A stretch of 64,000 nt of DNA, taken from Naematelia aurantialba. Lineage: Eukaryota > Basidiomycota > Tremellomycetes > Tremellales > Naemateliaceae. The notes below the pieces were generated by a model, which made no database searches, had not been told where the DNA came from, and worked only from the letters and a program-made list of their open reading frames with translations. The position numbers and the translations under genes are program-made. The DNA is taken from contig JAKFAO010000003.1 of assembly GCA_021527695.1 (NCBI GenBank), forward strand, positions 1,302,001 to 1,366,000, given 5' to 3'. Every line of letters starts with the position of its first letter. The first letter of the stretch is position 1. This document shows, in pieces, positions 44,001 through 54,508 of this stretch.

Positions 44001-44674
44001 GCTGAGGCATAGGGAGATCCTCGAGGCCGCGAATCTTCTTGCGAGGCGGACTGGTCCGTTGGGCGGTGATGGTCGGTGAAGGCGTACTGATGCCGGGCAT
44101 CTCATTGTCCCTACCACGCTCCGGTCTATCGGTGCCGCGCTGTGCCTGCGTCTCAAAGTCATGTCGCCGCTTGCCCTTTGCGCGCGAGAACGCCTGTACG
44201 AGCCCAATCTGCTCGCCGGAGTGCAGGTCACGCGGCAGAGTGCGGGACCAGCCCTTGTTGGCGCCGAGTGGTTCGGGAGGGCTCGCGCCCGCCCCGTCCT
44301 CTTGGACGACCACACGTCGGCCGCCGAGCTTCAGGGCAAATGACTGCACATCAGGCGGTGTCGGCTGATTGGCGAGTGGGTACGCTTCTATCGGTAAATG
44401 AGAAGGGAGGGCGAGGTGCTCGGGCTGTGGCATACGAGGTAGCGCGATTGGCGCAAATGCAGTAGTGGTGCGTGTGGTGTGTGTTATTCTGCCCGTATAT
44501 CAGCTTGGCCGACACCAGGAGGATGAAAGGAACTGACACAGTCTCGACGACTGCCGGCTCCATACGAAGCATCGGCACGCCATTCTGATATACCAGCCCG
44601 CCGAGGCGGTTGGCCGATGGAGGCGGCTCGCTCGACGGCTCTTGATTCACTATAGGCGGCGACGGCAGGAGCAT
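41059..44674 (-). CDS. CDC4: F-box/WD40 protein Cdc4 (Fbw7), SCF substrate receptor
   Basis: Substrate receptor of SCF ubiquitin ligase that recognises phosphodegrons (for example CDK inhibitors). I start at 44674 (MLLPSPPIVNQEPSSEPPPS), whose exon joins in phase across GTGTCAG...CACAG to PEHLALPSHLPIEAYPL; an ATG at 44433 is an alternative. A dimerisation-type region FDQLPDKLQQHVLMHMLRRS precedes the F-box FISALPHEVAVQILKKVDTK, SLVQATRVCKKWHRMID. Eight WD repeats follow, for example HGTNVVTCLQFDADKVVSAS, GHEGGVWALEYKGDTLVSGS, GHTGAVRALAAYGRICVSGS, SGSMDNTVKVWNVATGECLQ, the last reading SSVWQVAFNGNLLVAASN. After the propeller is a tail of about 350 residues rich in Gly, Asn and Ser, ending in four GEDGQM-type repeats. 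Short introns interrupt the propeller near 42640 and 42880-42930. Confidence 0.93.
41085..41136. repeat. 18-bp coding repeat in CDC4 tail
   Basis: CATCTGGCCATCCTCTCC and one-base variants recur about three and a half times, encoding GEDGQM on the minus strand just before the stop codon. Copy number is likely to vary between strains. Confidence 0.8.
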
Positions 44675-45122
44675 TGTTCACCTGGCGTTGGAATAGACGG
44701 GGTAGAATGTGGCTACGAAAGCCGGAGCTGTGCAGTCAGTATATAGGGTCTTAGACCGTATACAGGGCGCGGACCGGAGGAGAAAGGAGCCGACGACAAA
44801 GGATAAACGGAAGTGTACAGGATACGAACAGAGGATGTATGCCTTTCAAAGCTTGTTTCAGCAGCTGCTTCGAGGCAGACCAAGCGAGCGAGCGATGCAA
44901 TGCGGGCAATGCGCGGAAAAAGTCTGCAAGGAGAAAGAGAGAGACTCAAAGGCGGTCGCGTGCGTAGGTCAGAGCTGGCCGTCTCGCGGGACGTAGCAGA
45001 GACTTGGAAGTCGCGAGGGAGAAAACGATGGAGGGTCGTACCGGGTCAAGAGAGCACGCTCGTGGAGCGGGACAGAGAGCACGCTCGTGGAGCGCCTGCC
45101 GCCTCGCCTCGCCAGTTGGCGT
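44675..45122. other. CDC4 upstream spacer
   Basis: This 448-nt spacer lies between the CDC4 start and the predicted end of a small minus-strand gene. It is A/G-rich on the plus strand, with a short duplication AGAGAGCACGCTCGTGGAGC at about 45049-45092. No gene is seen. Confidence 0.4.
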
Positions 45123-45616
45123 CTATCGCGACGACGGCCGATGCTCAGCCGGCGAGGTGATTCGCACTTGGGGCGATAGCTGGAGTAGACCACGCAGGTC
45201 CTGCCAGTTCTAGAAGACAACGTGAGCCAGACTCACATGCAGTAGTGTGTGGAGAGACCATAAATGGCACTCACGATCGGAGCGGTGTGACCAGCCACGA
45301 CCTTCCGCCGTCTCTCTCCTTGTCTCTGCGAATTCGTCCGTCGTTGATGCCAGTGCGAGGCGCTACGTGCTGCAGCTCTGAGACGAGAGCAGATCGTCGC
45401 TATGCTTGACCTTTTGATTATATCGACTGCAGTACGATGCAAGTGGTCGACAGTAGTAAAGAGGTGCGCGTCGAATGAATCCACAAAGGCGCTCGTGCCG
45501 TGCCTGGCGGCATCTTGGTGCGCTTGCATCTGCAGGATTGTGTCGAGTTGCTTGGACTTGTTGGTAGTAAGAGATGGCCATGTCGAGAGGGGCTGCACTG
45601 CGGCGTCGGTATCCAT
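45123..45616 (-). CDS. Possible small KxDL-like coiled-coil protein
   Basis: A minus-strand frame from ATG 45616 has a coding-like codon pattern: MDTDAAVQPLSTWPSLTTNK, SKQLDTILQMQAHQDAARHG, TSAFVDSFDAHLFTTVDHLH, RTAVDIIKRSSIATICSRLR. The heptad-like helix and the ending IxxICSRLR resemble KxDL-domain proteins (BLOC-1/BORC-related, lysosome and vacuole positioning), but the KxDL signature itself would be RSSI. A strong GTGAGT donor after GHTAPI joins to an exon NWQDLRGLLQLSPQVR ending at TAG 45123-45125; without splicing the frame stops at 45233. Its first 43 bases overlap the start of L-2-hydroxyglutarate dehydrogenase on the other strand. The family link is tentative. Confidence 0.4.
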
Positions 45617-47391
45617 TCAAACCGCCATCGACGGCGATCGACCATCTCGTCGTGGGCGGCGGAGTGGTAGGGCTGAGTGTGGCTGCCGGGCTCGTGAATA
45701 CAGCCGGCCGGGGTTCGAGTACGTTTCTCGTGGACAGCCATGTCGTGAGTGGTGCAGCAGTTCAGGGTTGTGGGATGACTAGCAGAGCTGACAGAAGGCA
45801 AAGTAGGCAGGACGGCAACGTGCTGGGTAAGGTGACAACGGCCCATGCTGGAACATCTGCTCATTTTGTGAATGCAGGAGCAGCAGGTCTGCGATCGTCC
45901 AGTCCGGTGAGTCTAGCGGTATGGTGCGGTATGGTTCGTACACTGACTCGAGCCCAGGTATCTAGTATGTCTCTGCCCTTACTAGCCGGCAGCGAGGCTA
46001 CGGCGCTGATGGTGTTGTGTCTACAGCCATCCAATCGGCAGCCTCAAGTCGAGACTCTGCATACGAGGTCGCGACCTGCTCTACGCGCGTTGCTCCGCGC
46101 TCAACATCCCTTGCAAGAGGACAGAAAAGGTGTTTAACCCATTCGTCTCAATCTGGCGTGGTTCGGTCCTGACTCGGACAGCTGATAGTCGCTGCGTCGA
46201 ATTCCCAAGTCCCATGGCTGGACCATCTCTCTACACGCTCAGCTCACCCGTCGCTCATAGACCCTACGAAACCGTCGTCGCTGTATTCCAGCAACTCCAG
46301 CGTACCCGCGTACTTTCTCTCTCCCGGCGAGGCGCTTGACCTGGAACCGGACTTGTCAAGGGACATTGCTGGCGCGCTGCTCGTGACTGATGCTGGTATC
46401 GTCGACGTCCAAGCCCTATCTACGAGCCTAGAGAAGGAGATTACCGATGAGGGGTATCTCGCTGGCCAGGGGTCCGTGGAGGTAGGCTCAGGATCAGGAC
46501 AAGCGGTGACAGCGTCCCCGGAGCGCGATGTGGGGGGACGGGGAGACGGAGTAGTATTGCGCGGAACGAGGGCTGTGCGTATGGACCGAGACGAGAAGGA
46601 CCGCGGATGGGTCGTGCAGCTGGAAACCGGTTGGAAGGGGCTGGATGAAGGCGACACTGGAGAAATCGAAAGCGTTCTGGCTAGGGTCGTCGTGAATGCT
46701 GCGGGACAAGGGGCGGCCCGTCTCATGCACGGTGTGATACCGGATTCCGAGCGGGTCGAGCTATGGCCCGTCAAAAGTACGTTTGCGCACTTGACAGCAT
46801 CGGGACAGTAGCTGGCATTTACTGAAATGCTGCAGATACCTACATGTCCTATAGCGGTCCCGGAGTCTCGCGCGTCTCGCGCCTCATACACACCTGTCCG
46901 CACGGCGATGGCGAAGCAGGCCATTCTGGCTCGCACTTGGTCAGTCACAACCTGCCAACCCGTACTGACTGCCGCGTCAGACCCGCACGCTCGACGGCGA
47001 GATTCGCTTCGGACCCCTCGCCGAGCCGCTCGACGCCGCCGAACTTGCAGCAACAGCGCTCTGGCAAGGTGACGTCAAGCTCGCGCCTACGCCTGCACCG
47101 TCCGACCTCGCCCTCACCCTCCAGGAGCACCTTCCTGGGATCGACCCTTCGCTCATCACTGGCTCTTACGCACATGTCACGGCCGAACTTTCGCCGGAAG
47201 GAAGCGGCGCCTCCGACCTTGTGATTCGCCACTCTGCCGATAGGACAGGTCTGATCGAGTTGTACGGCTTTACAGAATCTGGAGTGACGGCGACTCTGGC
47301 GGTTGGGGAGTACGTGGCGGCTATGGTGGGTGGGCAAGTTCATGGGAACAGCAGAAGCCTGAACAAGCTGGCGGATGGCTGGGATACCTAG
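45574..47391 (+). CDS. L-2-hydroxyglutarate dehydrogenase, mitochondrial-type FAD enzyme
   Basis: FAD enzyme that oxidises L-2-hydroxyglutarate to 2-oxoglutarate (metabolite repair). The ATG at 45574 gives a basic leader, MAMSRGAALRRRYPF, then the dinucleotide-binding motif HLVVGGGVVGLSVAAGLVNT and STFLVDSH. Spliced exons give VGRTATSSRSAIVQS|GIY|HPIGSLKSRLCIRGRDLLYA, matching the family block TSSRNSEVIHxGIYYPxGSLK. The GIY part comes from a 7-nt micro-exon (45958-45964). Downstream are LIVAASNSQVPWLDHL, YFLSPGEALDLEPDL, VVVNAAGQGAARLMHGVIP, VKNTYMSYSGPGVSRVSRLI, TRTLDGEIRFGPLAEP and a C-terminal LIELYGFTESGVTATLAVGE. The stop is TAG 47389-47391. The donor of intron 1 is uncertain (45740-45800). 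In most homologues the second block has S-E-V in place of A-I-V. Confidence 0.9.
45958..45964 (+). other. Predicted 7-nt micro-exon in L-2-hydroxyglutarate dehydrogenase
   Basis: GTATCTA lies between a CAG acceptor (preceded by CTGAC) and a GTATGT donor. Joining TCC G|GTATCTA|C CAT restores S-G-I-Y-H-P, the conserved GIYYP motif, in frame on both sides. Confidence 0.75.
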
Positions 47392-48036
47392 GACGTTGCA
47401 TGTACACGTAGCATGGGGCTATCGCGGAATCAAATTCGCGCGCGGTAATCTCGGCACGACAGCAAGCTGTACAGCTTCACACCACATTACACACAACTTT
47501 GTACTTGGCCAACTGCGCAGCGACTGCACTGCAGAGCAAGGCTCGCACCACAGCCTGTCAGAGAGGTCGTCTCGTGTCATTCAGCTCCCGAATACGAAGA
47601 AAGCACATCTGGAGAGTGTAGACCATGTCGTCAAGACTCCTCCCACCACCCGGCGGTGAGTATCGCGGGAAACGTAATCCACGCATCCACGTCACTTTTG
47701 TCTCCCAGGCGCACATACCAGCAAGGGATTGAGCTGCCACCTGATCAGCCGTGTGTGTTGGTGCTCGCTCGTTGTCGTGGCCGTGGGTTGTCGTCGTCTG
47801 GGTGACGGGGACGGCCTTGTGTATCAGATACATCAGACAGAGCTGACGACGAATGATTCCCCGTCTCACACCTTTGATCTACCGACACTGAACCTCCATC
47901 CTTTTACTTCTCGCACCGCCTCTATCGACCACGGTCGACTTCTCGACACCACAACGGCGCCCTCTCTGCAATCTCGCCCTCTCTGCAACCTATTTCTTCC
48001 AATTTCCTGTCCTCAACCCCGTCCTCGACCTCCAAC
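47392..48036. other. Upstream region of the four-TM protein gene
   Basis: This 645-nt spacer between two plus-strand genes holds no gene I can support. A short ATG frame at 47624 (SSRLLPPPGG) is followed by a good GTGAGT donor and an acceptor at about 47709. The continued frames are short or of odd composition, so it may be a spliced leader or a small unrecognised gene. Confidence 0.4.
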
Positions 48037-49695
48037 ATGGGCACCTCCCCCACTGAATCGCATCTCCCTCCTCCGCCTTCTTCGTATTCGTTTGCCAATG
48101 ACGCCACCACTTCGCTGAATACGGCTACCGATACCCCAGGCCCACCGCCCGCTTACGATCGCGTCGTGCGTTGTGCCGTCGGGGATCCAGCCGCAACCGC
48201 TAACGACCGCTAGGTCCGCAAGGTGTACCCCTATTCGCTGCGTCCGGTGCTCATTGTGACCTCTGTTCTCGGGATCATCTGGGGCATCGCCCTCGGCGTC
48301 GCCTCCATCCGCGACAGAGGCGACGACGGTAAGATCTCGCATCACACGGTATCTCGCTCGTGATGCTGACTCTGTGCGCAGGCGAGACGAGCAAAGAGAA
48401 GATATTTGACCTCGTCCTGGCCATCTTGTTCTTCGTCGTCGCCGTTATCGAAGCGTTTGGTGTCATCGTGGCTTTGCTGGTCAGTCTTCAATTGCGTACA
48501 GACGTGAAACACCGCAGTCACGCTGACCCGGACAGCAACGCTTGGCGCTGGCGAGGATGTTGACTGTCGCAGCACCGCTTGGGGTAGCGGTGGCTTGTGC
48601 CGCACAGCTCATTGCTGTTATCCTACACTTTTCTTTCAAGGTAAGTGAACTGCCGTGAATCTGATGTGGTTGAAGGGACTGGACTCATTTGGAATAGCAA
48701 ACTCTGATCAACCAATGTGTCGCAGATAACTCGGATCTGGAGGTCTGGGATGTAAGTTGCCATTTATCTGCTATCAACCGCGGCCTGGCGGTGCTGACGA
48801 GTGCAGGGTGATGAAACGCGCCAAGCAACGGATGACGAGATCAACGAGGGTAAGTGGTGTGCGCGCACCGTGAGAACTTTGTACTCATAAGAGACAGTGT
48901 GTTCCTCATCGTGGAGCCGCGGGACTTGGACCGTCTTTATCTGGCTATTGGTGACCGCCATTCTCGCGGTAAGCTCCTGCCCTCTATAGCCTCTGCCTGG
49001 GAGTTGGACGCAGCTTGCCCTTTTTGAATGCGCGCTTTCGTTTCCCCGTTTCCAGCCGCTCCCTCTTGGACTTGGACTTGACCTCGGACTCCACTGATGA
49101 GCACCAGTTCCTCTTTGCTGGCGTCGCGCTGTCGTACTACCGACAACTACTGGATCCGTCCCTCGTGCGATCCCGCAATACTCAGCCACAGGCATTCGCC
49201 ATGCAATCAGGGTCATATTACCCTCCCCCGACGCAGAACCAAGACCAAAGCTGGATGGTGCCTCCCTATCCTGGTCCGCCGGGACCGGGACACGCTCCTC
49301 CCCCGCCGGGATTCGAGAAATCAGACTACCACCCCGAAGCCGAATGGGCGCAGTCCGAGCCCCTCGGCTACGCTCCTCCGCCCGGCGCACCGCCCTCTCG
49401 CTCCCGAGGTGGAGACGAGTTTGGCGAAAGCTCAGGTCTGCGGGCACAGGAAGAGGCGTGGCTGAACGCTCAACGGACTGGACCGACGGCACATCTGACG
49501 GGTCACGGAGTGGCCAGAGAGGCAGATGAGGAAGACGGGTTCGTCGTGCCGAATCGGGAGGAGGACGAGGCATGGGAGCAGGCGCGGGAGGGGGGTGCGA
49601 CGGCGCACCTTACGGGCCAGAGTGGGCAGGGCGGGCAGGGCGGGCAGGGCGGGCAGGGAACGGGAAAGGGCAGGCGTACGGATGGAGAGGTGTGA
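48037..49695 (+). CDS. Four-TM membrane protein with PY motif and Pro-rich repeat-bearing tail
   Basis: The ATG at 48037 begins MGTSPTESHLPPPPSSYSFA, and PGPPPAYDR provides a PPxY motif, a possible Rsp5 ligand. Exons encode four hydrophobic spans: LRPVLIVTSVLGIIWGIALG, LVLAILFFVVAVIEAFGVIV, LTVAAPLGVAVACAAQLIAV and WTVFIWLLVTAILAFLFAGV. The loop between TM3 and TM4 has Cys residues and an acidic stretch. The TM4 join needs an intron from about 48970 to 49110, giving ILA|FLFAGVALSYYRQLLDPS. The cytosolic tail is Pro/Gly/Tyr-rich (YYPPP, PYPGPPGPG) and carries two related units, NAQRTGPTAHLTGHG and EQAREGGATAHLTGQS, then a Gly/Gln run. The stop is TGA 49693-49695. No named family is recognised. 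Confidence 0.8.
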
Positions 49696-50155
49696 TAGTT
49701 GGCGATCACGATGAATGTTATTTGTATGCACTCATGTATGCACTGATCCGCTGTCAAGAGTTTCCGGCCATGGCCAAAGAGGCCAACCGAAGACTACCCC
49801 GGCGGAAGTGCATGTTGGCATGTCGAATGTGCAAGTCAGTCGCGACATCACTTCGTCCACTTTGCCCACTTCGCCCAGCGCCTAGACCGCGGTCCGAACC
49901 TTTGCGAGTGACGACAAGCCACTGGCTGCTACGACATCTGCACTGGGACTGACAGGTGCTGTGGTCGTCGATACCTGGAACAGCTGGGTCTCTGGCAGCT
50001 GGGTCTCTGGCAGCTGGTTCTCTGGGCATCTAGGTATCTGGGAGCGGGACCACTCAGCGTCACTGCACAGCTGTCACCCAGGTCACCTACGCAGTGGGAT
50101 CACCTACACAGCCGGATCACCTAGCACGGCGTGCAGCCAACGGAAGACATGGACC
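49696..50155. other. Spacer with short tandem duplications
   Basis: This 460-nt spacer between two plus-strand genes contains AGCTGGGTCTCTGGC repeated three times at about 49981-50026, and GGATCACCTA-type copies at 50070-50123. It serves as the promoter of the tubulin cofactor C gene; no gene is seen. Confidence 0.5.
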
Positions 50156-51956
50156 ATGGCGTCCACATCCACCGCCGCAGCGTTCCACAGGACATACACC
50201 TCGTCGCGGGGGCGCGTGGAATCGCTCTTGGTGCTGCCTAACCCCCCGGCTGGGGAGGTTGCGGCCGCGCTGGCCGAGCTGAGGCGGGAGCTGAGGGCGG
50301 TGTTGCCTGGGCTGCCGGGGTACGACCAGCGGCGGTACGAGCTGGTTAGTGTTCTTGTCTCTGCTCCTCTTCCTCCTCCGTCCTCCTGCTCCTCCTCCGT
50401 CCTCACTGCTCCTCTTCCGTCCTCACTGCTCCTCCGTTCACACTGCTCCTCCGTCCTTCCTGCTCCTGCTCCTCCGTTCACACCCGTTCACACTGCCTCC
50501 CGTCCACTTGGCTCCCGGCCGTCCAACCCGACACCAGCTGACCAACCAGGAGCTCAGCGAGCTCGAGCGCCGTCTCGCCAGCCTGCGCGCGAAAGAGCGA
50601 CCACGGTCCAAGTTTGCGTTCACGAGGCAGCCCGTGGCGGCGGCGTCTACCTCGCTCACGGCGGCGTCTTCCCCCGCCAACGTCCTCTCTGCCGGCGCTA
50701 CGACCGCTGCCGACGCTGGACCTGCTGCCGGCGCTACGACCGCTGCCAACGCTGGACCTCTCGCAGAAGATACAGCCGCTAGCCCCTCCATCTCGGCCAC
50801 GGCAACCGCCTCGCCAGCGCATGTGGATCCCCAAGCAGCCACCACGTCGGTGCACATTGCCCCCGACCCTACTCGCTCCCTCATCTTCCACCACCAGACA
50901 GCCCAATACCTCGCCCCACCGCTCCACCCACTCGTCTCTTCCGACTCGGACAACCCACTCACACTCACGACCGCCACGATCGAGGACCTGCGAGACTGCG
51001 TCGTCGACCTGCGCTCCGCTCCACTGACCGCGCTACATGCCGACAGGCTGGAGCGGTGCGTCCTCGTGGCCCACTGGGTGGAGGGGAGCGTCATGCTCTC
51101 GCGTATGCAGGGGTGTCTTGTGGTCCTTGCCGCTCGACAGGTGAGGCAACCTTGTCTCTGTGCCCTTGCCCTTCCCGCCTTCATTCTCCAATATTACAAT
51201 CCTCAACTCGCTGACCGCCGTCCCCACCTCGCTCTGTCCCCAACTGCCTGCTTGTTTTGTCCCTTCTGTCCCCTCGTGGCCGATTGTCTCCTTCTCTGCC
51301 TTACGGCCAGAGACCAACGCACACATCCACAGCCGAGACCTGTGGGCTGGACACGCCCTGTGCCGTGCTTCTATGCGAGTCTGGCGCAACGAGTCTGGAC
51401 GCAGCTCCCTCTGCTGGCTCACTCTCATACGAGTACACTGACAGACCAGGTCCGCATCCACACGTCGTCGGGATCCGACCTCCTGCTGTACGTGCCCTCT
51501 CTGCCTATCATCGAGCACTCTACAGACCTCGTATTCGGGCCATACCCAGCACCCCTCGTCGCTCTCCTCGACCCTCCGATACAGGTGAGCCGTCTCTTCT
51601 CTTAGCCCGTGATCTGTCCCACAACCTGCCGTTTGTGCGAGACTGCCAGATATCCATCCACAGTCCAGAACCCTCGGGTGTTGCCTCGCTATCTCGGGTC
51701 AATCGTTAACGCACGGTAGAGTCTCGATAGCAAGTATGCCCAAGTCCAAGACTTTGATTGGGTCAGAGCAGGTCCCTCGCCCAACTGGACTTGCCTACAT
51801 GACGGCTCTACCCGGGTCTCGGACGACGACATCGATCTCCTCAAGCAACGACCAGCGAGTGGTGAACAAATCCGGCAAATCCTGCAGAGACTGCTGCCTG
51901 CTCGGCGCACCCGAGCACCCGTCGTAGAGCTTCGTATAGCATCACAACACGTATAA
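50156..51956 (+). CDS. Tubulin-folding cofactor C
   Basis: GTPase activator for tubulin in the cofactor C/D/E complex that assembles alpha/beta-tubulin dimers. The ATG at 50156 gives MASTSTAAAFHRTYTSSR and a helical N-terminal region (EVAAALAELRRELRAVLPGL, then LTNQELSELERRLASLRAKE), as in the cofactor C spectrin-like domain. After an Ala/Thr-rich linker come SLIFHHQTAQYLAPP, IEDLRDCVVDLRSAPLTALH and the beta-helix MLSRMQGCLVVLAARQ|VRIHTSSGSDLLLYVPSL. The Arg in QVRIH matches the arginine finger. PIIEHSTDLVFGPYP, YAQVQDFDWVRAGPSPNW and TCL follow, all standard cofactor C motifs. The stop is TAA 51954-51956. Introns include a 300-bp one at about 51142-51450. Confidence 0.92.
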
Positions 51957-52022
51957 TGGCATCCATCTAGCGCTTTCCTCGTCTCGCGCTTCCCTCGGCC
52001 AGTGGACCTTCATATCCGACGC
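51957..52022. other. 66-bp convergent spacer
   Basis: Only 66 bp separate the stop codons of cofactor C (+) and PFK-2 (-), so their 3' UTRs must overlap or be very short. Confidence 0.6.
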
Positions 52023-54508
52023 TCATATCTTGAGAATACTCACTGCAGCCATCAGCATCTCGTCATGTAGCCGCTGCTGCGACTCACTCGCTCGGCCGCG
52101 TTTCGAGTCTTCCTGCGCCGTTCCTCCGATCGTTTCCCCCTCGATATCATCCTCGTCGTCGCGAATCACTTCCTCGCTATCATCGCTTTCACGATCTCCC
52201 TCGAGGACCCCGGGGAGCTGAGGAGCACTCTTCGATCCATCCCCACCCCCTATGCTCATCCGCTTCTTCAGTGCCGTCTTGACAATGTCCGCTTTGATCT
52301 CCTTCTCCTTCGCCTCCTCCTCCACAGCCTGTGCCTCCATGTTCAGCGCGTCCTGGGCAAAGTTCACTCCAGAGTCAGGGAGGACCGTGCCCTTGCCCGT
52401 CGTGCCTTCTGCAAAGTTCTCGTACAGGTTGCGGCCGGCTGCGTCGCCCCGACCTTCGCCGGACCAAAAGTGGAAGGCTCGGGTCATGACTCCGTAGGAA
52501 GCGGGCGTCACTTCAACCAGATCACCACGGGCGATTTCGACAGCGGGCACTTCGTTTGGTGGCAGACCGACGAGGTATGCAAGCTGTTCTCATCAGCGGC
52601 GGTGCCGAGTGGCATTCGCATCGGCACGGCCCGACTCACCAAACATCGGATGACTGATGCATGACCGATGATCAAGAGATCCTGCTGAACTCGCTCAAGT
52701 TCAAAGATACATGGTTCAAGACGTACTGTGACGTGTCAGCCAACGTGTCAAGCCAGTACTGAAGGTCTAACCGCTCAAATCGTGGTATGATTCTGCTCGT
52801 GGCGCTCGATGTGCGTAGGGATCCGCCAAGAACCGCTCCCATTCGTCTGGATACCGCTCCATAGCTTCTTGAGATGACAGGCCGTCCCATACCCCCCTGG
52901 CGGGTCAGTACTTCGTATTGGCTTACGCAAGTGCAGACTTACGGGTTGATCTCGCTCATTATCGCCTTTTGCTCTACCTTGTACCCAGAATGCACAAATG
53001 GCCATGCAGTGTGGTATGCTCGTCGACGAGCAGAGGTCCAAACCTGTTCATCGATCAGCCGAATCTAGGTGACGTGCTTGGAAACAAGGGACATACCAAT
53101 AGAGGATTTTCTTCGCCCAATTGTTCGCCGGCAGCTCTTCTGTCCTCCCGCAGCGCCTTTCGACGTGCAATCACTGCAGCTTTCAGTCGTTCCGCATACT
53201 CCCACCCAGCAGGCGAGAGATCGGAATCCGCCTTGTACGAATGCTCGATGAGCGATTGTCCAGACTGATAAGCCATCAGCATCGATCGATCGTCTGTCCC
53301 GCTGGGCATTGACCACGCAAGCTTACACGGGCAAAGTAGATGGTGCGGGGTTTGGTGTGTATGTTCATGAGGAAGAAGCAGCATCGCGATTGCAGGTATC
53401 CTGGGTCCCATTAGCTTATACGCCATCGACGATTGCGAGAGTGGGCCGCAGGACGGGGGACTGAGGAAGGAGGATTCAGACGGGATGACTAGAACAGAGG
53501 ACGGTGAGACTCACCCTCGATCTTATTCACCTCGATCCGCTCTCCGACATTCATGACCTTTATGAACGGGCCCTCCTCGGCAGTGACGGTATCGTAGACG
53601 CCTTCCTGGTCGCGAATCCGGGACCAATAATCCGCTACAGCCTTGTCTGCAGGCCACCCCGCGTACTACCAGGCTGTCAGCGCACGCGACAACGGTGATG
53701 AAACGCTCATAGTCGAGCTCACTCACGTCGGGAGAAGATAGCTTGACCGAGCGGATATTGGCCGTGATAATGTCCTCCTTGTCGCACAGGCTCTCTGCGT
53801 ATCGTCAGCTCCACTGGTGGGCGAGGAGTTGCGATGGGCGCTACGAGTTGACTGACCGAGAAAAATGACGTGAACGCCGCGCTTCTCAAACTTGTCGAGG
53901 CACTCTCGTCGCGCCTTGACGTTGCCGTTGTTCGCGTCGTAGATGACCACTTGCCCGCCCTGGACCGTGAAAAAGTCCCATATCTGGTCCTCGAGCTCTC
54001 CCTTGATCCGCCGCCGCAATGCGTTGGTCGCTTCCGACCGTGGTGCTGAGACGGAGCATTAGCTCTAGTGCTCTTACGCCTCATGTCTCTGGGAGTGGGA
54101 GTTGGCGTGATCCGCCGAAGTAGCGAAGCGTGAGGAGGGAGTGGGAGGAGGGCACGGGAAGGGAGGGAGAGGAGCGAGGCAGAGGGAGATGGGCTTGGGC
54201 TTGCATTTGGTCTGAAAGTAGTCGGCTGGCACCGACTGTGCCCCGCCCAGGACCTTGCGCCGATAATCGCCAAGCGAGTACACCCTGGTCTTCACCCCGA
54301 GCCAGCGGAGATACCGCTCGAGCGCGCGAGAGAGATGCGTCTTCCCCCGAGCTACAGACATCAGAGTAAGCACGACGACTACCACCGCAGGGTAGCCGTG
54401 GATAGGCAGTGGCAGGCCGAACATACCTGGGAGACCGACGGTGACGATGAGGATCAGCCCGGCATGCCAGAGCCGACCGGACTGTGTGACATATAACGGT
54501 GCGGCCAT
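52023..54508 (-). CDS. 6-phosphofructo-2-kinase with inactive-looking bisphosphatase domain
   Basis: Bifunctional-type enzyme making fructose 2,6-bisphosphate, the activator of phosphofructokinase. The ATG at 54508 gives MAAPLYVTQSGRLWHAGLIL. The kinase domain holds the split P-loop GLP|ARGKTHLSRALERYLRWL, TRVYSLGDYRRKVLGG, IYDANNGNVKARRECLDKF, VHVIFLG|ESLCDKEDII. The phosphatase domain begins NIHTKPRTIYFAR|SGQS; the catalytic His of the RHGxS motif is replaced by Ser (codon 53262-53264). Other phosphatase residues remain: MSEINPGVWDGL (Glu) and LLIIGHASVIRCL (second His). The tail of about 150 residues is acidic and Ser-rich. The yeast kinase Pfk26 also has Ser at this site and lacks phosphatase activity, so I predict a kinase-only enzyme. 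About nine exons; the family is certain. Confidence 0.94.

Noticed and set aside
47624..48118. Small spliced gene beginning SSRLLPPPGG
   Set aside because: The donor and acceptor look good, but continued frames either stop soon or give odd composition overlapping the start of the next gene.
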